From Neobacillus citreus (GTDB lineage Bacteria; Bacillota; Bacilli; Bacillales; Cytobacillaceae), in the NCBI RefSeq assembly GCF_018343545.2, contig NZ_JAGYPE020000028.1, forward strand, positions 31,691 through 68,132: DNA of 36,442 nt, read 5' to 3'. Position 1 is the first letter of the stretch, and every line of letters begins with the position of its first letter. Below, piece after piece: positions 16,149 to 25,141 of this stretch. The notes beneath the pieces were generated by a model. That model had not been told where the DNA came from. It made no database searches and worked only from the letters and a program-made list of their open reading frames with translations. The translations under genes were made by a program, and so were the position numbers.

Positions 16149-16946
16149 TTACAGACGCAGACTGTTGAAAAGTCCGGTACTTACTTCAGATGCCGTCACA
16201 TCGGCTACATAAATGTGGCTCCCTTTTTCGGCAAGTTTCTTTTCAAAATCAGCCCGAACCTCAGGACTGAGCTCTAAATAATCCTTTGTCACAACTACTA
16301 GGGAGTTGCCCTCATGCCCCTCCACCTGTTTTAAGATATGACCCATTTCATTGCGAATGTATTCAGGTGAACCGCATTTTGCTTCAATATAAAGGTCTTC
16401 ACCCTTTTTAATTTCTAAGCCGCCAATTCTTATATCCTCTTGCGCGCCACGAAGGACCACATCTGGCTTTGTTTCGCCCCATTCTGTCGAAACGATTTGC
16501 TGTTTGTCCTCGACTATTTCAAACTTGTCCTTAAGACTATCCTTTAATTCATGCTCAAAAATCGTCCCTTTATAGCGTTCAAGATTTTCAGACACCCGTT
16601 GATAATTTAGGTCAGATGAATCGTTTTGCAGAGAGGCCTCAGCCCTTGATAACACCTGATTAATTTTCTCGTTGTCATGACGGATTTCTCCAATATAATC
16701 CGGATCGCCGAACTCAGCGGTTTTTTCCTTTAAGCCGATATCATCAGACATATATTTATCGACCTCTTGAACCTCTTGCAATTCCTGTTCAGGCTTCACA
16801 TCAGTTAGGCTGTGACCATCCTGCATGCCTTCATCTAAAGTTACTTCCTTAATTGGCTCAATCTTGCCAACATCCGGTATCTTTGCTGTTTCGATTGAAC
16901 TTTTTAAAGCTTCAAACATCGTCCCGATATCAAACAGTGTAGTCAT
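16149..16946 (-). CDS. PD-(D/E)XK nuclease-like protein
   Basis: A 265-residue protein with an unordered acidic N-terminal half (to ~115) and a C-terminal domain resembling the restriction-endonuclease fold: a helix with Glu (EHELKDSLKD, ~131), then KPDVV (Asp162), then YIEAKCG (Glu188-x-Lys190) and a following alpha/beta region. The order Glu, D, ExK is the PD-(D/E)XK core, so a metal-dependent DNA nuclease is plausible. Its start overlaps the end of the HerA-type ATPase gene by 17 bp, so the two are translationally coupled, as in HerA-NurA-like pairs. NurA itself is a different fold. Nuclease activity is inferred from motifs only. Confidence 0.65.
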   Translation of the reverse strand: MTTLFDIGTMFEALKSSIETAKIPDVGKIEPIKEVTLDEGMQDGHSLTDVKPEQELQEVQEVDKYMSDDIGLKEKTAEFGDPDYIGEIRHDNEKINQVLSRAEASLQNDSSDLNYQRVSENLERYKGTIFEHELKDSLKDKFEIVEDKQQIVSTEWGETKPDVVLRGAQEDIRIGGLEIKKGEDLYIEAKCGSPEYIRNEMGHILKQVEGHEGNSLVVVTKDYLELSPEVRADFEKKLAEKGSHIYVADVTASEVSTGLFNSLRL

Positions 16947-19725
16947 CCCCTAACCTTTGTTGGTTCATTGCAATCAACATGTACTCCTTTTTGTGGACCT
17001 GGTAATCCTTCGATAAAAGGTCGAGACACGCCTCGATAAATCTTTCAATAAAAATCAGTTTGTTAACTTGTTTCTTAATCTTTTCATTCGTTTTGACTAA
17101 CCGCTTTAATGCTTCTTTTATAAAAGAAAATACAAAATCGTCAACATCGATATTCATATCAAATCCTGACTGAATCGATAACCCAATCAGTTTTTCCTTC
17201 GTCACTTGATATTGCTCCTGCAAACCACTTAGGTTTTCCTTCAGCAAGAAATGGTAGAAGCCTTTGACTTCTTCCTCCAAATTGGGATAGCCCGTCAAGT
17301 TCTGCATAATAATTTCAGTTAACGGATGCATTTTCTTCGGATATTCCAGCTGCAGATTGTAGGACTGGCTAAAGCTGCTTACGTCTCTATCACTATAGGA
17401 ACGAATATGTTCCTTTCCGTGAAGAACCTGTAAATGTGCCGGTGCAGTCATGCCGTCCGTATAGAGAAGTGCCGCACCATTTGTTAACTTACTGATAAAA
17501 TCAACCTTTTCATCATTCAAGCCCAGTGAATTCGAAACATATTGACAATCATCCCTAGAGACAATTCGGTGAATGATTTTCGTATTGGTATTTTTCAATA
17601 CATCCGGGGCAAGCTTCGTCGGCACTTGATCGACAATGATCATCCCCTCGCCATAGGCACGTATTTCTGAAAGGATATGACTTAGGCTTTCTACTGCTTT
17701 CCCTTTGATGTTTACATCTTCCTGTCCGCCCTGCTGATTAACATTCGTGAAAATCCGGTGTGCCTCCTCAAAGACAAGCAAATGCTTTAATTCATCTGAA
17801 AAGTCGGTCTCCTTTACCTTCAAATACTCGTAAATGAATATCGAAATCAGCCCGATAATCAGTGACTTCTCATCATCATCTGCGATAGCTTCCAGCTCCA
17901 AAACAGTTGGATATTGAAGGAGCTCACCGATTTCAATCGTTTTTACCGTGTTCAGCATGAAGCCTTTACCGCCGGTCATTAAGCTTTTAATCCGTGTTAA
18001 CAGGGCAGCACGAATGTTTTGCATCTGCTCCTGCGCATAACCCAGTTCCCTCGTATAGCTATCAATCTCATAATAAAGGTCTTCAATTGTTGGGAAGTAT
18101 TTTTCAGAAGCCGGACCGTCCCCCTGGTAAATGTTCCTTGAAGATGATAGGCTCCAACCTTTTTTCATATAAACGTTAGTTAAACATTGCTCCAAAATAT
18201 TCGGCATCGACGCATACATCGTAAAGGAAGCATTAAATATCACTTTCAAATTATCGATATGCTGCTGAATGTTGACATTTGGCGGAAAATAGAAGGGATT
18301 AATTCGAAATGGCGAAACCCCTTCATTGCCGAGCGTGTAGACACGCAGGTCAGGAATAAGACTTCTCAGCCCTCGGTATTCCTTCTTTGCCGGTTCAATG
18401 ATCAAAAAGGGTACATCCAGATTTTTTAGCAAGTTAAAGATGGTATTGGTTTTACCACTTCCGGTAATCCCTGCAACCAGCAAATGCTTCACAAGCTGGT
18501 TTGGCTCTAAATGATAAATCGACGTCGTTTTCTTGTCGCCATCATAAACATACCCAAGCGGAATCCCTTTAGTATAAGGCAGGTTTTGACTAAAGCGCGG
18601 TGTTAATGATAACTCATAACCCTTATATTCCTCTTTTGGAACATCAAACACATAAGAGAGCTCCTCGCCTGTCAAAAAACTAAATCCACGTAAACCCTCA
18701 TCAAATAGATCAAGAGAATTCCCTACTGCTTCCTTTTCGAACCATCCCGCTGGCTCATAAATGGCCCGCAATGGAAACACATGATAAGGCTCAATTGCTT
18801 CCGGACTATAGCTAGATTTATAGACATCACATACCTCAGTAAGCTTGCTGTAGTCCTTTGCAAAAATAGAAATGGATGTCTTCCAAAAACCAGAAGCCAA
18901 TGCTTGGTTCAACCGTTCGGTATACGTTTCTAATAATTGGTCGAGCTCCAACGCTTGATGGTTTGCCTTTTCAATACTTTTCGTCACTGTCTCAGTGCGG
19001 CCCTTCGTATCCGTATAGGCACTAGTTGACCCTTCACTTCGAGTGCTGCCAATATTAAATAAAAGCAACCCCCCGCCATTATTGCTGCCATCCGTCATCG
19101 TCTGTCCAGCATTGGTGGACCATGTATCCGAGTCAGCAATGCTTTCTTGATGAGTATTTCTCAAGTGAATGGCATTAGCGGACCTGCGTTCCGTGATCCT
19201 ATCAAGTTGCTGAACAATTGATGCTTTTTTAATTGGTTTTACAACAACCTCAAGCATGACATCCTTCCCGCGGATATAGCGGATAAATGGCTCAATATAG
19301 GTAAAGGTTTCCGTTTCGCTTTTAGCTGGGATTCCTGTAATGAGTGCTTGAGAAGAATAAATTTCCTCATACACATGGCCGTCAACCTCAACAAACTCGA
19401 CTGCCTGAAAATAGGAAGCGAATCTTTCCGCAAGTGATTGGCCAAACTTTCGCTTTGTACCGATATACAAAGAAACAGTTTCCTCAGCAATGCTGCTTTT
19501 TATCCGAAATATAATCGGCGAAAGACTATTTGTTAACGAGGAAAGAAAGCGCAGGATGCTGTTATTCATAAACGTTTGGATTTCTTCTTTTTTAATCTCA
19601 TCAGAAATGGAGATTTTATGAATCTGGAAAAATTGATAGTCAGCCGAGTTAACGAGATTGCTGCATAAACGGTCTTCGTTAAAGCTTGTTGGTATCCTTT
19701 TGATTTGAACAATATCTTCCATCAT
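16930..19725 (-). CDS. HerA/VirB4-type hexameric ATPase (DUF87-like)
   Basis: A 931-residue protein. The N-terminal ~400 residues are a family-specific domain interrupted by a Ser/Gly/Thr-rich linker (~200-245). The ATPase core has Walker A GITGSGKT (419-426), FLIIEPAKKEYRGL shortly after, Walker B LLVFEEAHRIF (Glu653-Glu654), and IIVDQVPTKLAPDVLKNTNT plus KIIHRIVSRDD typical of HerA sensor/arginine-finger regions. The C-terminal ~170 residues are helical. HerA proteins are DNA translocases that partner with nucleases, and the next gene encodes such a candidate. ATG 19725 or 19722 start; a purine tract GGAAGTGG lies 15 nt upstream. It is longer than typical HerA (~500-600 aa). Confidence 0.85.
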   Translation of the reverse strand: MMEDIVQIKRIPTSFNEDRLCSNLVNSADYQFFQIHKISISDEIKKEEIQTFMNNSILRFLSSLTNSLSPIIFRIKSSIAEETVSLYIGTKRKFGQSLAERFASYFQAVEFVEVDGHVYEEIYSSQALITGIPAKSETETFTYIEPFIRYIRGKDVMLEVVVKPIKKASIVQQLDRITERRSANAIHLRNTHQESIADSDTWSTNAGQTMTDGSNNGGGLLLFNIGSTRSEGSTSAYTDTKGRTETVTKSIEKANHQALELDQLLETYTERLNQALASGFWKTSISIFAKDYSKLTEVCDVYKSSYSPEAIEPYHVFPLRAIYEPAGWFEKEAVGNSLDLFDEGLRGFSFLTGEELSYVFDVPKEEYKGYELSLTPRFSQNLPYTKGIPLGYVYDGDKKTTSIYHLEPNQLVKHLLVAGITGSGKTNTIFNLLKNLDVPFLIIEPAKKEYRGLRSLIPDLRVYTLGNEGVSPFRINPFYFPPNVNIQQHIDNLKVIFNASFTMYASMPNILEQCLTNVYMKKGWSLSSSRNIYQGDGPASEKYFPTIEDLYYEIDSYTRELGYAQEQMQNIRAALLTRIKSLMTGGKGFMLNTVKTIEIGELLQYPTVLELEAIADDDEKSLIIGLISIFIYEYLKVKETDFSDELKHLLVFEEAHRIFTNVNQQGGQEDVNIKGKAVESLSHILSEIRAYGEGMIIVDQVPTKLAPDVLKNTNTKIIHRIVSRDDCQYVSNSLGLNDEKVDFISKLTNGAALLYTDGMTAPAHLQVLHGKEHIRSYSDRDVSSFSQSYNLQLEYPKKMHPLTEIIMQNLTGYPNLEEEVKGFYHFLLKENLSGLQEQYQVTKEKLIGLSIQSGFDMNIDVDDFVFSFIKEALKRLVKTNEKIKKQVNKLIFIERFIEACLDLLSKDYQVHKKEYMLIAMNQQRLGDDYTV

Positions 19726-19744
19726 GATAGCTGAAATCCACTTC

Positions 19745-20428
19745 CTATTTTAGACTTGTTTGACAAACTGCTTCTAATTGCTTACAGTATTGGCTGAAAA
19801 GACTCTTAATTGCTGTCTTTCTCGCTTGAATTACTGCTCCAAGTTTATCAGGGCTTACTTTTCCAAACATTTGCTGTCGTTCTAGCGAATCTGGGACAGT
19901 CGGATGAATTGGTTTACGATTGGTGCCTGCCCCCTTACCAAGGAACGAACCGATCGCTGCGCCGCCAATTCCACCAATCAAAATGACAGGAATGCTTTTT
20001 TGTATGATAAAACTTATCCCCAAACCAACGACAGCACCGATTGCTGTTCCGATGTTGATTACTCCCTGTGGCTGTTTTTGTACAGTGGAGGCCTTCGATG
20101 TTTCCACTGACACGTTCACGAGTTCTAGGCAATCCTCTTTCACTATGGTAAACTCAGGGATTTTCAATTCTTGATGAACCCGTTCTAACAAAGACAAGAT
20201 ATGATGCTTATCGGATTCATCTAGATTCTTATACCCCTGTGAACGAACGAGTTCGCTCTCAATCTCCTCCTTAATTGTGAACTTATAGTTAGATAGTTTT
20301 GTCGTTTCAAGTTGTAATTGTTTCAATAATGTCTGATAATCCCTAACCATACTTCCATCTTTAAGGAGTTTTTCATAATATTTATCTAAATAATCATTGA
20401 TAGACTGGGCTTTGTTCGTGAAGTTCAC
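19745..20428 (-). CDS. Glycine-zipper membrane protein of the dynamin operon
   Basis: A 227-residue protein, helical for ~120 residues, then NIGTAIGAVVGLGISFII and PVILIGGIGGAAIGSFLG, two glycine-rich hydrophobic segments forming a membrane hairpin, and a basic C-terminal ~60 residues. GTG 20428 is preferred because AAGGAGG lies 9 nt before it; the longer frame (to 20470) starts upstream of that ribosome site. It overlaps the end of the large GTPase gene by 35 bp. Similar glycine-zipper hairpins occur in proteins that insert into or perforate membranes. I do not recognise the family; a membrane anchor or pore-like partner of the GTPases is inference. Confidence 0.75.
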   Translation of the reverse strand: MNFTNKAQSINDYLDKYYEKLLKDGSMVRDYQTLLKQLQLETTKLSNYKFTIKEEIESELVRSQGYKNLDESDKHHILSLLERVHQELKIPEFTIVKEDCLELVNVSVETSKASTVQKQPQGVINIGTAIGAVVGLGISFIIQKSIPVILIGGIGGAAIGSFLGKGAGTNRKPIHPTVPDSLERQQMFGKVSPDKLGAVIQARKTAIKSLFSQYCKQLEAVCQTSLK

Positions 20429-22526
20429 TTTCAAATGCCTCCTTCGAAAATTGTAAAACTTTTTCTTCAAAGCGTTGGCTAATGACGTTTACATTAGAAA
20501 TCTTCTGCTTCTTTTGACCAATAGATGCCAGCTTTTCATCTTCATTCTTATACATTTCCTTCTTCAAATCCTTGAGGACATTTTCTTTTACCTTAATGAC
20601 ATTAGTCGCAATGTTTGACGATGCAGTTTTTATATCTTCGAAAATTTTTTGTGCCATATGAAAAATAGGTGTGGCGATTTGAGATTGGCTTTGGAATACC
20701 TGTTCTTGCATGGATTCAGTTAAGTCCTCAATTAATCGATCAAGCCCGCGTTTAAAGGTATAAAGATCAAATCTTTCCTCATACTCTTCCTTACCAAATA
20801 AACCTTTAAACCAGTTTATAAAACCGCCTTTTTTCACTTCATAAATAGCTGAATTATAGGCTCCTTGGACTTTATCCTGACAATCCTTTGCAATCCCAAC
20901 AATAATATCGGAAAATTCCCGTTCAATTTTATTCATTGTAGAACCAACTAAGTTATCGACATTCATATTACTAATTGTATCCATTTTGATTCCGAGATTT
21001 TTTAATTCTGCTTCCTCCAATTTCTCTGTAACGATGTCTAGTTGCTCCTGAATGTCGCTAATTAGCGAGGAGATTTCCTTTTTTATAAAGATAAAGGAGG
21101 TACGGACCAATTCCTTAATTTTCAGTACAAGGATTTCTTCTGCATCAAGGATGACTGATTTCACAATGTCCTCTCCATTATCCTGGGTAACTCCCTGTTT
21201 AGCTTTTGTCCACTTTTTAAAGATTTCCCTATCGATATCCTTACCAACATCAACGAGCTGACCGCCAACTTCATCATAAATTTCATCATCTAAACCACGG
21301 CCGGAAGTACCGCCAAGGATTTTTTTATTGATAATAGACCTAACGTTATTTAATGTTTCATCTTTCAAGGATTCGATTTCTTCTTGAAGTGCCTCAATCT
21401 TCTTGATATAAGTGGTTTTATCCTCAGTGATCGTTTTCTCCACTTCTCGGATTTCAAACTTCATCTTATTGATGGTGCCAGAGAGCACATTTCGGATACT
21501 AGACATAACATCAGTGATTAGATATTGATTTTTACTTTGAAGGTATTCACCGAGTGCCTTCTCCAATTCCTTAATCTTACTGAACTTAATAATATCAACA
21601 GCATTTTCTTCCGTAATGAGGCGGCCCGCAATTGTATATTCTGGATCTAGCGGATCAGGGATTTTAATCTTTCGGTCCTTCTGAACTTCGGTAATATCAA
21701 TGTCCTTTGTCAGCAATTGCTTACCCCTCATTCCGAAGTAAGCAGAAACCTCATGGATATTCGGCTTCAAAATGATGCCGGAAAGCACCTGCTCCAATTC
21801 ATGTCGCGCTTTTGCAATATCCTCTGGGTCAAATACATCAATTTTATTAATAACAAAGAAAATATGGCGACCGTCTTCCTCTAAACTGGATGTTTTAGCT
21901 GAGTTCACGTAATTACGTATTTTTTCAGTAAAATGCTCCTCGCCGACACTGTCAGGATCGATCATAAAAATAACGGCATTCACCTGAGGGATAATGTTAT
22001 TGGTAATCGCCTCGTGCTTCTCATGTCGTGAGAACAGCCCCGGCGTGTCGATGATTTCAACATTGTCACGACATATATCTAGTGGACAATAAACAATAAC
22101 TTCCCTGATTCTCTCTTCATTCTTTTCATCACGGACTGTAGTAATCTTCTTTAGAATCTCTTTACAAGTCGTATAGGTAAGCTGATTTCCAAAATCGTCC
22201 GTATCAAACATTTCAACTTGATCATTTTCAAAGTAAGTGACTTGGATTTTGATTTGGTCTGAGTAGCTGATTTTCGTGATAACTGAAGTCTCAGCACGAA
22301 TATCCATACTTAATAGGTCTTTCCCGATGATGGAATTAATAAAAGTAGATTTCCCTGCACTGAATGGGGCAACAAGAGCAATCTTAAAGTTGCCTTTTTC
22401 CAGTCGGTCAATTTCCTGATATAAGGAGGAGTTTTCTATTATACTCCGGTCGATATTCTTCGACTTTTCCAACTCACTCGTATAATTTAAAAGGAATTTT
22501 TTTGTTTCTTTAAATCTTTCTAACAT
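20394..22526 (-). CDS. Dynamin-like GTPase with long helical stalk
   Basis: A 710-residue bacterial dynamin-family protein. The GTPase domain has G1 APFSAGKST (53-61), the G2 region MDIRAETSVIT, G3 DTPG (160-163) and G4 NKID (227-230), all intact. After ~330 the protein is almost wholly helical and coiled-coil rich, typical of stalk/bundle regions; GGFINWFKGLFGKEEY (~600) is a possible membrane-contact element. Family members oligomerise on membranes and remodel or stabilise them in a GTP-dependent way. ATG 22526 has GGGAG close by and begins 5 bp after the preceding gene. Its MDIRAET block and the segment after G4 match the smaller GTPase encoded two genes upstream, so they are paralogues. 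Confidence 0.9.
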   Translation of the reverse strand: MLERFKETKKFLLNYTSELEKSKNIDRSIIENSSLYQEIDRLEKGNFKIALVAPFSAGKSTFINSIIGKDLLSMDIRAETSVITKISYSDQIKIQVTYFENDQVEMFDTDDFGNQLTYTTCKEILKKITTVRDEKNEERIREVIVYCPLDICRDNVEIIDTPGLFSRHEKHEAITNNIIPQVNAVIFMIDPDSVGEEHFTEKIRNYVNSAKTSSLEEDGRHIFFVINKIDVFDPEDIAKARHELEQVLSGIILKPNIHEVSAYFGMRGKQLLTKDIDITEVQKDRKIKIPDPLDPEYTIAGRLITEENAVDIIKFSKIKELEKALGEYLQSKNQYLITDVMSSIRNVLSGTINKMKFEIREVEKTITEDKTTYIKKIEALQEEIESLKDETLNNVRSIINKKILGGTSGRGLDDEIYDEVGGQLVDVGKDIDREIFKKWTKAKQGVTQDNGEDIVKSVILDAEEILVLKIKELVRTSFIFIKKEISSLISDIQEQLDIVTEKLEEAELKNLGIKMDTISNMNVDNLVGSTMNKIEREFSDIIVGIAKDCQDKVQGAYNSAIYEVKKGGFINWFKGLFGKEEYEERFDLYTFKRGLDRLIEDLTESMQEQVFQSQSQIATPIFHMAQKIFEDIKTASSNIATNVIKVKENVLKDLKKEMYKNEDEKLASIGQKKQKISNVNVISQRFEEKVLQFSKEAFESELHEQSPVYQ

Positions 22527-22531
22527 TCATT

Positions 22532-23653
22532 TCACTCCCAATGATGTAGTAAATGGTCGAAACCAGATTGCTTCAGTAAAAGCCCCGGCAGGTTAGCCTT
22601 GTCCTTTTGTTTAGACACCGGCAAATTTAATGAATCAACCAAAACAATGGAAGGATTTTCAATAATATCTGAAATCTCTATTTCCTTCCGTTTTAGTTGA
22701 AGATATTGCTTGTAATAAAGACCGGAAACAAAAAATACTGGGTCACTTGTTAAACTTTTAATCTTCTTTTTAATATCTATTTGCAGCTCCTGCTGGCTCT
22801 TTTGGTAAAACATGAAGTCATCCATTTTATTGACTACAATGATTTTTTCAATTCCTACATAAGTGGAATAAATTTTTTCAAGAAAAGGAAGGCTGTTATG
22901 AATCTCTAAATCTACGACAACTATCATACCGTCATAGTATTGGTCCAAATCAATTACTTCGGGGGTCTTTTCGATAAAATGCAAAGATTCCCCTAAAGAT
23001 TGTTGCAGCAGTTCACTGACCATACTCTTACCTGTTCTCCCTTGACCAAGAATGAGCCAATTTTCCTTGCTGACATCAATTCCTGTCACTCGAATCCCTG
23101 CGGACAAATCAGCAATCAAATGATAAAGCTTTTCCATCTGACTCAATAGCTCCAGCTGTTCAAGATTTTCCTCCGTTATTTGTCGGCCGGTCAGAAGCTC
23201 GCCATCAGCCGTTGGAATCATAATCTCTCTGTTTTGACGGAGATCCTCAAGGTTGATCTCTCCATGCTTATATTGACTGTGGAGTGCCGCATAATAAGAG
23301 GAAACCGAAAGAATCGTCGGGTTCGGTATCAGTTCTTTAATCGAATCCTTTAGTTCAAGAATCACTTTATAAGATTCTTGGTCGTCTAGACGGTAATGAT
23401 CATCAATGGCTAAGAAAATCGTTTTACTATTTCTGCGGACTCTTAGGACTTCACCAATTGCTTGGATAAAGAACTTGTTGCCAATCTGCTTCGGAGTAAG
23501 CAGAAAAAATACCATGTCATAGTCTGGAAGCGATTGAATCTGGCACTCTTCTTCCAAAACCGCCTCTTTATATAAAAGCTTTGGTCTAAGGGTTTGCAAA
23601 GATTCCAACTGCCGCCGGTTTTCTACGATCCAGATTGAGTTTGTTTGGCGCAT
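22532..23653 (-). CDS. Degenerate tandem GTPase-like protein
   Basis: A 373-residue protein. Residues ~40-180 align by eye with the part of the neighbouring dynamin GTPase that follows its P-loop (YDMVFFLLTPKQIGNKFF; SVSSYYAALHSQYKHGEINL; GRQIT), but no P-loop precedes it: a pseudo-GTPase half-domain. Residues ~190-373 form a second module with Walker A GQGRTGKS (203-210), VVVDLE where DxPG is expected, and NKMD (275-278), ending in another SGLYYKQYL-like segment. ATG 23653 with AGAGGTG upstream is preferred; the longer frame runs far into the upstream gene. Even so it overlaps that gene by 68 bp. Probably a regulatory or scaffolding partner in a GTPase heteromer. Confidence 0.75.
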   Translation of the reverse strand: MRQTNSIWIVENRRQLESLQTLRPKLLYKEAVLEEECQIQSLPDYDMVFFLLTPKQIGNKFFIQAIGEVLRVRRNSKTIFLAIDDHYRLDDQESYKVILELKDSIKELIPNPTILSVSSYYAALHSQYKHGEINLEDLRQNREIMIPTADGELLTGRQITEENLEQLELLSQMEKLYHLIADLSAGIRVTGIDVSKENWLILGQGRTGKSMVSELLQQSLGESLHFIEKTPEVIDLDQYYDGMIVVVDLEIHNSLPFLEKIYSTYVGIEKIIVVNKMDDFMFYQKSQQELQIDIKKKIKSLTSDPVFFVSGLYYKQYLQLKRKEIEISDIIENPSIVLVDSLNLPVSKQKDKANLPGLLLKQSGFDHLLHHWE

Positions 23654-25130
23654 GATTTTCACCTCTTTCACGTATGAATTGTTCAAGCCTATCAATTTGA
23701 CTAAATTCCACAAGAGAAGATGCATGGTGTTTTTCAATCCCGCGTCCCATAATGATTTCATCTTCCTCAATAATAAATATCCCGCGGTTCTTGCGGATTT
23801 CATGAAGATCTAGCTTATCATTCCCAAGCAGCTTTCCATAAAGAGCAAAATAGCCGGATATGAAAAATAAATCTTCCTCCGCATAAGAAGGATCCAAATC
23901 CTTTAACACTATTTTCATCTCCTGCATGATTACTTCATGGTCATCACTGTATAAATCAAGCTTCGAAAGAATAAATCCGTACTTTTTATCCGTTTCTTTT
24001 ATCTGTTCAAGAAACTCTTTGATTTGACTGGAAAAATTCGCTTCGCCAATATGGGCAGGATTGATTAAGAAAAGGATGAGATCGCTCATTTGAAACGCTT
24101 CCGCGGCAATTTGGTTATGATCAGAATGCCGCGAATTCAACCCAGGCGCATCAATAATCGTAATCCCCTGAAGCTGTGGAAAGTGGTGATGGATTTGAAC
24201 CTCATAAGGCTTCTCCTTACTTCTTACTCCAGTAAGATCTTGCAGCTTGCTTTTTAACTCAACCATATCCTCATACGGTTGCATAACCACTCTGTTATTA
24301 TCGTACTTTACTAAAATCCGGTTAGAATCTGCACTGACAACCTTGGTGATAATCGCCGTTTCCGCTCGAATATCCATATTCAACATTTCCTCTCCAAGCA
24401 GCCCGTTAATCAGCGTCGATTTCCCAAAAGAAAATGGACTGATGAAGGTCACTTTGAAATTCCCTTCATACAGCTGATCATGCGCCTTGATAACTTGGTT
24501 AAAATTCGTATAGGACTGAAGATAAATATCGAGCAGTCGTTGTATCGACGGATAATGACTGTAGAACTCTTCCCTGACAACGAAAACATTGGAAGGATAA
24601 TCAATGACCTTCAAGTCAATTACTATTTTCCCTTGCTGCATTAGCTCTTTTAAATAAAAAGGCAGCCTTAAACGAATTATTTGATTTAACTTGTGATACA
24701 GCCTCCCTGGAATATGGCAGACCTTGATAATTTCATTGGTTAATGTACTGACGAACACATTGGCAAACTGATATTCCAACTCTACCGGAAGTTTTCTGAA
24801 GAATTCCGTCTTTTGGCCCACAAGGGTGACCGAAGCTGTTGGGTAAACACGCTTTACTGTCTTTTCAAATCGTTTAAATATTGGATGCAAATGGACTGTT
24901 CTAACTTCCTCAGTCAGTAAATGTTTAAGTTCAACAAAGAAAGCCTCTACTTTTGTCTCGTTTCTTTCTGTAAAAAGGTTAAAGATATATTCTGGAAATA
25001 AATTGATTGCCTTCTCCACCTTTTCACCGATGATCGTTTTATGATTATGGTGATAAAAATAGGGAGAAATCGTATCCATAATATTCTTGCCTGTTAAATC
25101 AATCTGATGTTCCGATACAGTTATTTTCAT
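23586..25130 (-). CDS. Dynamin-like GTPase with N-terminal helical domain
   Basis: A 514-residue protein. The first ~210 residues are an alpha-rich domain I do not recognise. The GTPase domain follows with G1 SPFSFGKST (231-239), MDIRAETAIIT (G2 region), G3 DAPG (327-330) and SKLD (389-392) in place of NKxD. The last ~100 residues (SGYFALYGKLL, GRGIE, FSQIDRLEQFI) match the other two GTPase-like products of this operon. There is no long stalk after the GTPase domain, unusual for a dynamin. ATG 25130, with GGGAG 7 nt upstream, is preferred to the earlier in-frame start at 25190, which overlaps the previous gene. Confidence 0.85.
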   Translation of the reverse strand: MKITVSEHQIDLTGKNIMDTISPYFYHHNHKTIIGEKVEKAINLFPEYIFNLFTERNETKVEAFFVELKHLLTEEVRTVHLHPIFKRFEKTVKRVYPTASVTLVGQKTEFFRKLPVELEYQFANVFVSTLTNEIIKVCHIPGRLYHKLNQIIRLRLPFYLKELMQQGKIVIDLKVIDYPSNVFVVREEFYSHYPSIQRLLDIYLQSYTNFNQVIKAHDQLYEGNFKVTFISPFSFGKSTLINGLLGEEMLNMDIRAETAIITKVVSADSNRILVKYDNNRVVMQPYEDMVELKSKLQDLTGVRSKEKPYEVQIHHHFPQLQGITIIDAPGLNSRHSDHNQIAAEAFQMSDLILFLINPAHIGEANFSSQIKEFLEQIKETDKKYGFILSKLDLYSDDHEVIMQEMKIVLKDLDPSYAEEDLFFISGYFALYGKLLGNDKLDLHEIRKNRGIFIIEEDEIIMGRGIEKHHASSLVEFSQIDRLEQFIRERGENHAPNKLNLDRRKPAAVGIFANP

Positions 25131-25141
25131 TGTTTGTCTCC

